Shown here: positions 29,994-41,408 of the stretch, one piece after another | Numbering within the stretch: the first letter of the stretch is position 1 | Layout: each line of letters begins with the position of its first letter | Source of the DNA: Telopea speciosissima | Taxonomy: Eukaryota; Streptophyta; Magnoliopsida; Proteales; Proteaceae | Assembly (NCBI RefSeq): GCF_018873765.1 | Contig: NW_025317497.1 | Span: 1-64,000 of the forward strand | Direction: 5' to 3' | Length of the DNA stretch: 64,000 nucleotides | Program-made: the position numbers and the translations under genes | The notes under the pieces: generated by a model | What the model was told of the DNA's origin: nothing | Seen by the model: only the letters and a program-made list of their open reading frames with translations | Database searches by the model: none

Positions 29994-32900
29994 CTATGCC
30001 ACCTGCAAGAAGGGACTCATGGAAGACTGATGCATCAACTACAATGCCAATACCATCACTCGGTGGTAAGATAAACCCTAACAGCATAAGAACAAGACCA
30101 ATGGAGAATCCAGCCAAAGGTCCAGCAGCTGCAAGCTTTAGAAGATCCTCACGCTTAGTCACAATACTAACAATCCTCGTAATGGCACCAAAGGAACCTA
30201 TCTGCCACCAAATAGCTCATCAATCATCCAAACACATTTATTTTCCAGAAAGTATGAAACCTTCTCAAGCTGTGTCCTTGTTCATGTTTTGTGTAAGAAA
30301 ATATGAAAACAGTTCAAAACCCACCATAGGTTATGGGATAACATGGGGAAGCAATTTGGGAGCTTTTACAATGATAAAATGATGTCAAAATGATATTTAT
30401 ACTTACTCCAGACAACATTTAGTGTTTGTCTGAGAGCTTAGACATCTAGATTTTACAGAATTTATCAAGGGTAGCCTTGGAGTATTCATTGAGGGAGTAG
30501 CTAGTACACACGTGGGGTCAAGATGCCATCTCAGCTAATGGTGATTGGTTGGTCCAGAAGTTGTGCAATAGTTCACTAGTCAATATAATCAACGGGACTG
30601 GTATTTTGATCAATACTTAAGGAAACTCTATCCAGTCATCTCACCTGCCAACTAGGAACAAAGTATGGCACACCAAGCTTTATTCCAGTCCCTCTAGCAA
30701 TTAAAATGTGGCTAAGTTCATGTGCAAACAAAACAAGTAGAGTGGTAAGGGCTCCAGGGAGGCCATCCTTCAATAACCCAAGATTGTCAAAAGTAGACCT
30801 GAGGCAGAAATGTCAATTCTTAAGTTAAACATACAGAAAATATTAACTCTTAAGTACTCAATCTCAAAGCTTCAGAAACGAAATGAACATGCTTGCACAG
30901 TAATGTACAAGATTATCACAAGGAATACAAGATCAAAGAATTCGAATAGAATATATGACTTTTGAGACTCAAAAATAAGTTAATGTGATTAGCTACAACA
31001 GTTCATCAAAAGACTGGTTATGTCAATTTTGATTCCACGCCTAATAAAAATAAGCAAATAGGTAAGCTATTCCTAGATATACAGTTTATAATAACTTCTG
31101 TCTTCAAGATCCATAGAAGGATGTCTGAAAATAATCACCAAGGAAGTTGTCCAGATTCTAGAAAATAATCAGAAGTACATTTGCACAAATTATAATCTTG
31201 TGAAAGTAAACATTCCATCTCTAACATCATTTTTTATATAAAACTAGATATAAGATAAATTATTAAAAAAATTAAGGGAAAAAATATACAGTAAATTTGA
31301 TTGCAGTGCAGGTACATTGCGGAGAAGTACGGTGAAAATAGCGACCAGTCCAAAAGCACCTGCAGCAAACCATTCTGGGACCGCTGTACAAGGAATGCCA
31401 AATGAATTACTATTCAAAACCAAAAAGCATCAAACTATGCTGTCCTCTGTATCATACTATCACATGTACCCTTTGACACAGTATAGAAAGATTAGATATC
31501 ACATAACCCACAAAAGACTGCTGAGCTGGAAAGGGGGTTGATCTCACACCAAAACCACACACATACACAGAGAGAGAGAGAGAGAGAATACCAGTTGTCT
31601 CTGGCTGCAAGGTCTTTCTTGGAACAACTACCGCGACTGGCTTATCATCCTCTAGATTGATGAGAAGGAAAACCTTATATTGATCCCCAAATTTATCCTG
31701 TAAATAGACTAAACTCAACTCAGCTAAGCCTTATCCCAATTACTTGGGATCGGCTGCACAAATCCTGTATAGAATGTGCTGAAATTTAACTAAGCCTACA
31801 TATTCTCCAAGAATTTGAATGTCAGAAGCCAAGTATGCACCTCCATCCTTTTTGTTATCTTTTCATAACTTTTATCAGCCTTCCCTCTCAAGTTCCCTTT
31901 GAACATTACTCCACCCTGGAAAAAAGACAGGAACCCAAGGGGTGGTTTCAATGATGACATTTTGGGTGAAATATTCAATCACAGATTTAATCGCAATCAA
32001 TCAGAAGAACAGCACATCTGCAAAACTAGCACATAAATTTTCTTTTCTCCCGTTAACCAGTGCCTTTCAATAAAACAACATAAAGGCTTCAAAATAAATA
32101 TAGACCATAATAATGTTATCAAACAGAGTAGATAGGGGCACAGGGTAGTAACCTTTAATGCCAAGTGCCTAAGAATTCTTTACTGACCACAGAATAATAG
32201 ACCCTCTAGAAATTCCATTTGAATATTTTTGTCTTTTTTTTAAATAAAAGCGTCATTTATATCAAATAAATGGAATTCCACGAGCTCACCTCATACGGCT
32301 CCTGGCTTGTAACGAAAAAGGTATCAAAACCAAAAACTTGGTCCCTAAAAATGTCAATTGTTTCCTTTGGGATTCTGATCAGTTCCCTCAATTGCTGTGC
32401 AGGCATTTGAGAAAAAATAAGGAAGAGATAGAGACAGAGACACCATTACAAATGTCCAAGTAGTCAGATAACAAACATTAAATGAATATACATGGAAAGG
32501 GGAAGAAAAGGAAAAAACTAATGAAACACAGCTCATCTTCTGAATCTGGACTTCCAAATTGAAAGAGCAGAATAGATCCAATGGTAGTTACCATCACACC
32601 CGGTAGAGGAGATCCACTTGCAACTTCTAGATCAACAGTCTCCTGCATGAAACACAACCTTACCAATGTAAATGTTGGAAAAAATATACATTGAATTCCC
32701 TGTCCACCAAATAAAACCTCTAAAAGTAAAGGAATAGTGAAAAATGAACCAGTGGTTTGTACAGGCATTCCAAGTGTTCACAGTTCGCCACTATCTAGTA
32801 CATTATCACCTTTCTTTTTTTGATAGTTCTAGTACACCATTACCTTGAGATCATCCACTGTTGTTTTCATTTCACAATCAGGGCTTCTTAGTGGGATACA

Positions 32901-34418
32901 CATGATAAATTGAAAGGTCTTACATATAAGAAAGCTCCTCCTCGTCATTTCAACATGATAACAGCAAGGCTGTTTTCATTTAAGATCTCCATTATAGCCA
33001 TTAGTTGCTGACAGGAAGAACATTGTACTTCGAAGGAGATCCTTAAACACTTTGATCAAGTAACCACCAACAAGCAATCTCTCAAGCCTATATTCTGATC
33101 AATGGGAATTGAACTTCTCTGACTAATCAGCAATGGTTTTCCACAAAATCTATACATCACCAAGAACTCACTATGGTAGCAAGTAATATGCATTGGTTTT
33201 AATTTCAAAGTTTCAAGAAGGAAAGTTACCAGGATATATGACTTAGAATAGCAATTGTACTAATAATTATCCACTTTAATTTTCAACCTAATTAGAAGGG
33301 AAGTTACTAACATCATGACTTTGTATAGCAACCATACTAAGTACTAGCTATTTTAACTTTCAAACTAATAAGAAGGAAAGTTAGTTTGATATCATGACTG
33401 TCGTAATATGAGCTGAGCTATTTTCAAACAAATTAGAAGGTAAGTTACCTGGACGTCAGTTTGATCCTTAGATTCTCCACCGCTATCTTCGACTGCATTC
33501 ATTGAATCTAGCATTTCAATCCTGACTAATTGGTCCTTGTCCTAACAAAATAGGTAGCCACACAGAAATCCATGAAAAGAAAAGATCAACTAAGACCTTC
33601 CAATAAAATCGATGGAGATTGAATGAAATACATTAAAAGTTACTTCATCAACAACAAGAGGCTGAGAATCAGCTTGTGGATTAGCTAGTGTAGGTGGATC
33701 ATTGAGAAGTTGCATTTCTCTATCTGTAGGTGTTTCTTTTTCCTGTAAAAGGAAATAAACGGTTCAAAGTTAAACACAATAATAGTGAAAGAGAACAACC
33801 TCGCCCCAGAAAAAAAAAAATCAGACACCAAAGAGGGGGGAACCAAATAAAACCATCAAATTCAAAGTTAAGTCGGTTGGGTCTGTAGAGATTTGTCTGA
33901 ATACGAAGCACACCATTTCAACGTCAATAGTAAATGAACGGTAAGAACTCAGTCAGTGGAATTGTAACAAAACAACTCAACGCAGTTAGTGTTAGTCAAA
34001 TAATAGTTAGAATTTTGCCAGTAACAATATCGACATTATATGGAATTAGTACAGTGAGTAATGAGCACCTTATCATTGTTACTTTCTGGATCAGTCTCTG
34101 TCCCAGTCACTTGGCAAACAATCCCTCGCTTCCTATGAAAAACCAACCTGATACAGAACAGAAGTATCAATTCTTCCATATTCCGGACTCAAATTGATCT
34201 CAGATGCAGGAAACCTGATAATGATAATAATAATAATAATAATAATAACCAAAAACAAAAGAAGGCAATACCTTGAAATAGAAATTTCCTGCAAATGGCG
34301 CCGTGTGAAGCATTTCCGCCTCACACAACGAGATAACTGGATGGAAACGACGATTACAGCAAGAGCCACAATGCAAAATGGGAGAGAAACTTTCGCGGAA
34401 GGGGGCCGGAACGTTCAT
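29994..34418 (-). CDS. EGY2: EGY2-like chloroplast site-2 metalloprotease, exons 1-11 (3' end missing)
   Basis: This is an S2P-family zinc metalloprotease of the plastid membrane. Exons (plus coordinates): 34,272-34,418; 34,069-34,128; 33,644-33,742; 33,449-33,541; 32,592-32,642; 32,290-32,394; 31,841-31,915; 31,592-31,697; 31,290-31,383; 30,645-30,798; 29,994-30,201. All junctions are GT-AG and the phases fit, giving 397 codons plus one base without a stop. Exon 1 starts MNVPAPFRES and is a plausible transit peptide. Exons 2-5 are acidic and variable. Exon 7 has the family motif GNLRG, exon 8 PVAVVVPR, exon 9 VPEWFAAGAFGL. Exon 10 has the zinc site HELSH (HELGH in relatives I recall). Exon 11 has AAAGPLAGF and PPSDGIG. 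The exons for the second zinc motif (NPDG/LDGG) and the last membrane helices are not in the window. Known EGY2 is about 550 residues, so about 28% is missing. Confidence 0.88.
31570..31588. repeat. (GA)n microsatellite in EGY2-like intron 8
   Basis: About nine GA units lie next to the donor of exon 8 and within the intron. Confidence 0.85.
31708..31775 (-). mobile_element. RTE/SINE 3' tail fragment in EGY2-like intron 7
   Basis: CTCAACTCAGCTAAGCCTTATCCCAATTACTTGGGATCGGCTGCACAAATCC-type sequence matches the tail module seen at 28,540 and 54,270. It is short and diverged. Confidence 0.6.
34216..34249. repeat. (AAT)n microsatellite in EGY2-like intron 1
   Basis: About ten AAT-type units lie between exons 1 and 2. 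Confidence 0.85.
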
Positions 34419-34960
34419 CTCTGGTATCTGCTATAATCGCTACTGCTCTGAAATCAAGCTGAGAACCTTGATTTCATGGCGACATCTGTGAAAACTCAAC
34501 GCCTTCGAATCCCGGAAACTAAGATTCTGACTGGACTGGACTGTCAGTGGAGTTGTAGCAGAGGATTTAGGGTGTAAGAACTAACAAAGGAGGGAATTTA
34601 GAGTTTTTCAATCTTATCTTCCTGTGGGACGAAGAATTATATTATTATCTCTGGCTTGGCCTGTTGCTCGAAATCTGCCGCCGCCTTTTGTTCTTCTATC
34701 AGAGAACGCAGGTCTCTAAACGAATCGCCATAAGACACGTTTATAACGATTAAGTGTCTTGCAACTATTTTTTTATTTTCTTACCGCGAAATAAACGAAC
34801 GAATCAAGGGCTTGGCGGGTAATCCACAGGAATAACGGTCTGTGCTGCGACAAATGATAAACAATGCAAAATGGGGGCCATTAGGAGCGTGGCATACGCT
34901 ACTGCCCCTATGTTTCGTTGAGAAACTCTGGCTTAGGCCACGCTTGGGGATGGAAATCAT
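34419..34960 (-). promoter_or_regulatory. EGY2-like 5' leader and promoter region
   Basis: Upstream of the start codon the minus strand has two tiny upstream ORFs: ATGTCGCCATGA and an overlapping ATGAAATCAAGG… that ends TGA before the main ATG. No clear TATA box was found. The region becomes repetitive beyond about 34,960. Confidence 0.4.
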
Positions 34961-34964
34961 CCTA

Positions 34965-35345
34965 ATTATTTATTGGAGAAAAGTTCTTTCTAGGGGATAC
35001 ACGGCCACGCCCAAACACAGTGGGGGCAAAATGATCGCCCCACCCCATGGAAGGTAGAAATCCTGCCCCCGAGAGGCAAATGCATGCGTTTTCATTGGCT
35101 GCCTTGTGCACGTGGCCCCTGTGCTCCCCTACAGAGAACGCCCCCACCCCTTTATTTATTGGAAAAAAATTCTTTGTGGGAGACACATGGGCCACATCCA
35201 AACATAGTGGGGAGGGAGCGAAATGACCGCCCCACCCCTCATGGAAGACAAAAATCCTGCCTCCCGAGATGCCAATGTGTGCACTCTCATTGGTTGTCGT
35301 GCATGCGTGGCTCATGCGCTTCCCCACAAAGAACACTCCCCCTTA
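34965..35345. repeat. Tandem repeat, two units of about 187 bp plus partial
   Basis: Two units start with TTTATTTATTGGA/GAAAA at about 34,965 and 35,150, and a third partial unit starts at about 35,342. Shared landmarks are GCCACGCCCAAACACAGTGGGG, GACCGCCCCACCCC, AATCCTGCC, the CATTGGCTGCC/CATTGGTTGTC segment and CAGAGAACGC. Diverged pieces of the same vocabulary recur to about 36,310. Confidence 0.7.
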
Positions 35346-35663
35346 TTTATTTGGGAAGCAGTTTCTTCCCAAGAGCGGTGGGTGCTAGCTTTCTATCCCA
35401 AGCAAAGAGATAGAAGGTAGTAGGTGCTAGCATACCTTCTGCTCTTGAGCAAGAATCATTTCACTTATTTATTTTTGAGAAGAAGAACATTGTCCGGTCA
35501 CATGGCCCTTGCACTCAACACGAGGCCAATGATGGGACGCACAGGGGCATTGACAAGGGGATTTTCTATACTGTAGGGGCGAGGCAGTCATTTCAGTTGG
35601 GGCTAGTCTGGATGCAAATTGCACGTGACCATGTTGTATTCTTTTTCCCTTGTTTTTTTTTTT

Positions 35664-36130
35664 TTGGAAAAAGCCTCTCTAAACATGAGGGATAGGAGAA
35701 GGTTAGGAAATGCCTACCCACATTTATTTTTATACTATTTTTCTTTCCTACAAAAAAAAATCCATGTTTGTAGGTGTTGCCTACGCCTCATGTTCAGAAA
35801 ACCTTCCCCCCCCCCCCCCCTTTTATTCGGGGGGGGGGGGGTGGGAAGGCTCTTTGGACATGAGGTGTAGAAAGCGCCTCACGTAAGATATTTTATTATT
35901 TTTCTCTCCCTTCAAAAGAATGAATAAAAAATGGGAGAGGGTTCCTGAAAGGTTGCGTGGGCCCCTATGCTAGTACGGGGCTCAACAGGAGCATGTGCAA
36001 AAGCATCAACAGGGGCAAGATTTCTGCCTTGAATGAAGATGGGCGGCCATTTTGTGCACCCGAGTGTCTGGGCGTAGGGGCCCACGCTATCTTTTCCTAC
36101 GTCTCATGTTCATAAAACACTTTCCCTTTT
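35664..36130. repeat. Four alternating copies of an ACATGAGGcGTAGG module with a C/G fold-back
   Basis: Copies at about 35,664 (+), 35,772 (-), 35,845 (+) and 36,096 (-) share the core GGAAgGcTcTcTgaACATGAGGcgTAGG. The middle two form an inverted repeat whose centre is a run of about 17 C, a short spacer, then about 15 G (35,806-35,842). Confidence 0.7.
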
Positions 36131-36972
36131 TTGTGAGGGGGAGGGAGGAAAGAACATAACTTGGTCGCGTGGCTCCTGTACTCAAACACATTAATGGTGT
36201 TAAATTACTGCCTAACCCTCTCTGAAATAAAAAAAATTCATTCATGTTGATGCTCCTATGTATGCTCTCATTGGCCCCACACTGGTGCAAGGGCTACACG
36301 ACAAAGCAATGATCTCTTGCCCATATAGGTAAGCCCTAAGAAGAGAGGAATTCATAACCTCTTATCCGTGAGGTGTTGGTCCTTATGAATTGAGCTATCT
36401 CTTGGGTCTATCTTTAAAATTTACGCCCTCAGAGAGTAAGAGTGCATCAATCAATCAACGTTTGTGAGTGCACTTAGAAGGAAAACCACTTCAAGAGTTC
36501 AGAGTATAGAAAAAAGGAAATTTTGACTCACTTGGACAATTCTAGACCTAAAAATCTTAAGTGGATCAAACATGGAGGATGTTTCTGTATGCATCCCTTA
36601 TTTTTTAATTCAATAAAGCTTAGCAACCACAAAAATTACATAGATATAGACATATAGACACGCTTTGCAAATGCTCTTAACTATATAGTTTACCAATTTT
36701 GATGCTCTCACACTTTAGCTCTAAATAGACACTCAGTTAGCTAGAACTTTTAAGTGGGTTGGGTTATCCCAATCAGGCTTTGGATGGGTTTGCAGTTCAC
36801 AAAAGTGCTAATTGGGCCTAACTTGAGTTTGGGTAGGTGGCCAAAAATTTCTTGGGTTTGAGAATTGCAGCTTGGTTTGCTTTCCTTAAAAATTTGTGAA
36901 GTTAATCTAATCAATAGCAAATTACCAAGCGTAGGGATACATATAAATAAACTTTTACAATTCTCAACACAT
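36131..36972. other. Unassigned repetitive and AT-rich spacer
   Basis: Fragments of the preceding GC-rich repeat continue to about 36,310. The rest has no recognised gene. Confidence 0.4.
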
Positions 36973-36977
36973 CATAC

Positions 36978-38741
36978 TGATGAGTCATAGAATCCCCATC
37001 CGACAAAGAGTGACACATGGACGGTTTGAGGCTGAACCCGAGGGCCGAGCCGAGCACAAATGGTGCAGTGCCGAACCAAGTCTGCCAAATCGAGCTGAAC
37101 TCGAGGACCGAACCGACCTGGCCAAACTGAGCCAAGGGACTCCAAACCGAGCACCAGGGACGAGCATCGCAGTCGCCGAGCACTGAGCCGAGCGCACCAA
37201 GCATGGTCGAAAGGGCAATCGTCACTAAGCATGAATGCCTAGTCAAGCCCCAGTCCAGTCCGAGGATCGAGCTAAGCCAAACGGTGCGGCATCAAACCAA
37301 CCTCCGGAGGAGAAGACCATCACCCTGATCACCAACACGGCCGAGCACTGTGGTCGAGCACTAGGCCAACCAAGCTTTGAGCCGAGCCCTCCCTAATCGG
37401 CCATACGGCCAAGGATCGCCTAAGGAGAGTGCCGAGCCGAGCCGAGCACCATGGCCGAACACTCACTCCACCGAGCTTTGAACTGAGCCCTCCCTAATCG
37501 GCCATACGACAGAGGACCGCCTAAGGAGAGCGCTGAGCCGAGCTGCTTAGTGCCGCACCAAACCGGTCACCCAGGGAAAGGGCACCACCTCAATCCCCCA
37601 CTTGGTCGAGCACCGCGACCGAACATTTAGCCCTCCGAGAACCAGGCCAAGCACCCGGTGCACGGCGTTAAACTGAGCACCAACAAAGAGGGTAATCTCC
37701 CCCAGCTCCAACTTGGTCGGGCTCCGTGACCGAGCATCAGGCCTGCCAAGCCCTGAGCCAAGCTCAGCTGAGCTCACACACATGTCTGGGAGCAACTCCC
37801 ACACCACATATGCCGAGCACGAGGCCGAGCCCTAAGGACACGGTTGCCCAAGGCCGAGCACTGAGGCCACTGCTGCCCGAGGCCGATCCCTGAGGACACG
37901 ATCGCCCGAGGCCGAGCACTGAGGCCACGGTCGCCCAAGGCCGAGCACTGAGGCCACGGCCGCCCAAGGCCGAGCACCGAGGCCACGGCTGTCCGAGGAT
38001 GAGCACCGAGGCCGAGCACCACGATGGCCGAGCACTAGGCCTGTCGAGCCATGAGCCGAGCCCGCCCAGGTCAGCCATAGGCCGAGCACGAGGCCGAGCC
38101 GAGCACATATACGCCTGGAGGCAGCTCCCACGCCAATTGTGCCGAGCACTAGGCCGAGCACCGAGGACACGACTGTCCGAGGCCGAACTGAGCACATATA
38201 CGCCTGGAGGCAGCTCCCACGCCAATTGTGCCGAGCACGAGGCCGAGCACCAAAGACTCGATCGCCCGAGGCCGAGCACCGAGGACACGACTGTCCAAGG
38301 CCGAGCCCTCCCCAGAAGCAACAATAACGGCCCACCGGAGATCACGGAGCCACGCCAGCATGCCCCGACAATCACGGGATAAGAATCGAGCTATGATCCC
38401 CACTGTGATACGGAGTTACACTCCAATAAGGACTCGTACCTTAGTGAGAGTCTGACCCTGAAAATAACTCTCCACTCCGCCCCGCACGAAAGAGCCCTAC
38501 CAATAGAGGACTCTTACCATACAAGGACTCCTCCAACCGCCTCACCTCATTCTATAAATACTCAGGTATGGAGCTCAAACGCTCATCTAACTTTTACTAA
38601 GCTGTTACGCTGTTGTACTGGAGACCTGACTTGAGCGTCGGAGAGTCCTTGGCCGGAGCCACACCGGCTCTCTTGCACTCACTTGGTTTTTGCAGGCTCA
38701 TCCATGGGTGAACCGGGCATCGAAGGTTTTCACACGCAACA
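36978..38741 (+). mobile_element. Solo LTR, GC-rich, with CATAC target-site duplication
   Basis: It starts TGATGAGTCATAG and ends CACACGCAACA, with the 5-bp duplication CATAC at 36,973-36,977 and 38,742-38,746. A TATA-like TATAAATACTC near 38,556 and the downstream phrase GACTTGAGCGTCGGAG (38,630) are typical of plant Ty3/gypsy LTR leaders and give the orientation. The upstream half is built of degenerate repeats of GCCGAGCAC and longer units, for example CTCCCTAATCGGCCATACG twice and CTGGAGGCAGCTCCCACGCC twice. No internal region lies on either side, so recombination between two LTRs is the simplest history. Confidence 0.8.
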
Positions 38742-38746
38742 CATAC

Positions 38747-38932
38747 CATGTAGGTTTTGTGTGTATGTGTAATCCTAAACTGCTTGAAGAGGGGGTTGGT
38801 TGCTTTTGTTACAGAGCCAATTAGTTCTTACAAATTTGCCAATCATGAATGTCCATGGTACACTGGCATTTGAGGCATTTGAAACATCTTCACAGATCTA
38901 GCCTCTTCAGATAAAGTTGCTTCAAGCCCACT
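38747..38932. other. Short spacer between solo LTRs
   Basis: No gene or element was recognised. Confidence 0.4.
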
Positions 38933-38937
38933 CATGA

Positions 38938-41403
38938 TGTTAAACCCCGTACCCAGAAAAGTAATTAATATTGAATTTTATGACTGACAAGTATTTGACG
39001 GGTTCGTTTTGATATAATCCGGTTTGAGTCAATCCAACAGATAGCTTATTGATAGTACAGGTAAATATAATTTATCTTATTTACAACATTGAGTGTATTA
39101 GATTGACCCTAAGAATAGCATGGACCTTACCGGTGTTCCACATAAAGAGAAAAGATTATCAGTTGTACAGTTTAAGGTGAAGTGGCGTTTTCATGTGAAT
39201 TTTAGAGGACCATCTAGTCAGAGTTTGGGGAAGCCCAAAACATGTGAATTGAGGGTAATTGAGTTACCTTTCAAGTGGGAATTAGAACAATCAGACTTTT
39301 ATCGGTCGAGATATGCCCGACTGAGTGGGCAAGGGTCAAGATGAACGGGATCCTGAAGAAGTAGGATCTAGTCGACTGGTTTCCTCAGAGCTTGATCACA
39401 GTATTCAAACCAATGGTAGACCAGTCGATCTAGATCTGACACCAAACGAAAATTCTCCATCCAGTAATTGTCCGGTTGACCAAGGTATAGGGTTGACTGT
39501 TAAACTGGTCAACCAATTATGAAAAAAGTGTTATAATAGGTTGAATTCAGGTTCATTTTCCATTGTTCTAAAACTTAGAAAGTAGAATGGAGAGAGGATA
39601 AGAAAGAGAAGGATTTAGGGTAAGGGCTTGAAGATTCAAGCATCAATCATTATTAGAGGCTCTTGGATCGAAGGGGGATCAGAAAGAACCAAAGAAAGCT
39701 CTTCAGTTAAGGTTTTGAGCTTGAAAAGGTAAACCCTAAGCCCCTTTTTTATTCCTTTGAGTATTTTGTTATAATTTGATCTGTAAGGAAGTTCCCTAAT
39801 AATATTGTTAGAGTATTATAGTAATTTAGAGAGAAAGGGAACAAAATCCCATAAAGTTATTGAAGGATAAGTAGCAAACCCCTATTTTAAGGTTGAGATT
39901 TCTCATACCAAGCTACCGGTTCGACCTAAGGATCAATCGGTAGTGCCCAGATGTCCAAGTAATGTTGTAAAGAGATGTTTGCTAAGTATGGATAGTGAGT
40001 GACCTTACCCACTATTCTAAGAGTATAAAAGAGAGCTTTAATGCTTATGAAATGTCGTGTGGGAGTCTAGTTTGATCCAGAGGTGACAGAGAATTAACAA
40101 ATACATTGTTTGAGGACAATTGTACAATAGAGATACAGATAAAAGAGGGAAATTTTCTCATATCTTTGCATGTTTTCCCAGTAATAGCATGTTTATCATT
40201 TCCTCTGAGATTGTATTATGTTTTTAGTAAATGTTATTTTGTGAATTGTATAAAGTAAGATGAGGAATGATAAGTTAAGTGACATAGTAGATGACAATAA
40301 AGAACTAAAACTGAAGGTTTCATCAATGTCTAGTTCAACAAAAATATTGAGAGGAGTAATGGGGTCCCCCAATGTCCCCTTCACTAACTAGGAGCAGACA
40401 ATAGGGATTCCATCAATATCTAGTTCATCCTAGAGTTGAGGTAGGCAGTATGGAGTGGAAGTGGAGGTTAGCAAAGAAAGTAAAGGAGCACCAATGGCTC
40501 AAGAAAAGTGAAGTACAGAAAAGCATAGCAAAGACCCTGTGACTACCAACCATTTCTAGTAGGGTATAGGTATTAGATGAGGTACACGAAGATTAGAGTA
40601 TGGTCTTAGGGTGGAGACTAATCTTCCCTGACGCCTTGACGACCGGCCAGGGTATTGATCACGTACCTCCAAAGATAGTTGGATTCCTCACAGATCCCTA
40701 GAGTTACGAAGTATTGTATCATCACCCTTATAGAGCCCATTGGTAGTTCATATGGAGAACCAAACAAAGTAAACCATAGAAAGAGAATAACATATAAAGT
40801 TATTCTCTTTAACTATCAACTTAGAAGGCCTGGCGTCCTTTCCCCAGCTAATGAATGATCAGAGATAGTATATATTGTGTACCAGATTGATAAATTATGA
40901 TAACAACATGTCCATAGCATGGTTTACACAACATAGCATGATTTATTACATTCATGAGCGTGATATGAACTGCGTTATTTCTCACTGAGTTAGTTTAGCT
41001 CAGCCTATCGTTTATGATTATTTTACAGAGCATACACATGTTGAGTGCCAGTATATGGATTGTTTCTAGATAGCCAAGGGAAAGCACGTCAGGCCCTCTG
41101 AGTAGATAGTCAGACAGATCAGAGATTTTGGTACTTGATATACTTTTGAGATATAATTAAAGAGAAAATATTTTGATATAATTATGATAGTAGTAATAGG
41201 ATGTCATAGATATAGCTTATGGTATGATGGTTGATGCCAACTTATAGAAATGTTTATAGTTTTTCCGCTGTGATATTCTGATGTCTTTGATATATTTATA
41301 GTTTCTGTACTTAAAAGTAAAAGAAATGAAAGACCAGCCATTATTTAACAGTGGCCTGTGAGGGCCAACACCATATCTTTAACCCGAATTTGAGGGCGCT
41401 ACG
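38938..41403 (+). mobile_element. Probable solo LTR of a Del/Tekay-type gypsy element
   Basis: It starts TGTTAAACCCCGTACCC and ends TTTGAGGGCGCTACG, the usual TGT.ACACCC…GGG..TACA form of chromovirus LTRs with the last base changed. The flanks are CATGA (38,933-38,937) and TATGA (41,404-41,408), an imperfect duplication. Inside are a purine-rich leader near 39,590-39,720 and CTCACTGAGTTAGTTTAGCTC near 40,980, both common in such LTRs. No long ORF is present. Confidence 0.6.
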
Positions 41404-41408
41404 TATGA

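Noticed and set aside
36318-36410. tRNA-like words (GTGAGGTGTTGGTCC, TTGAGCTA)
   Set aside because: No cloverleaf could be formed. It looks like a repeat remnant.
37764-38375. 203-codon frame on the minus strand and overlapping frames on both strands
   Set aside because: The frames follow from the GC-rich GCCGAGCAC repeats of the solo LTR. All frames are open at once and no domain is visible.
36960-38400. CRISPR-like alternation of short repeats
   Set aside because: Repeats are degenerate and directly contiguous, without regular spacers, and the genome is a plant.
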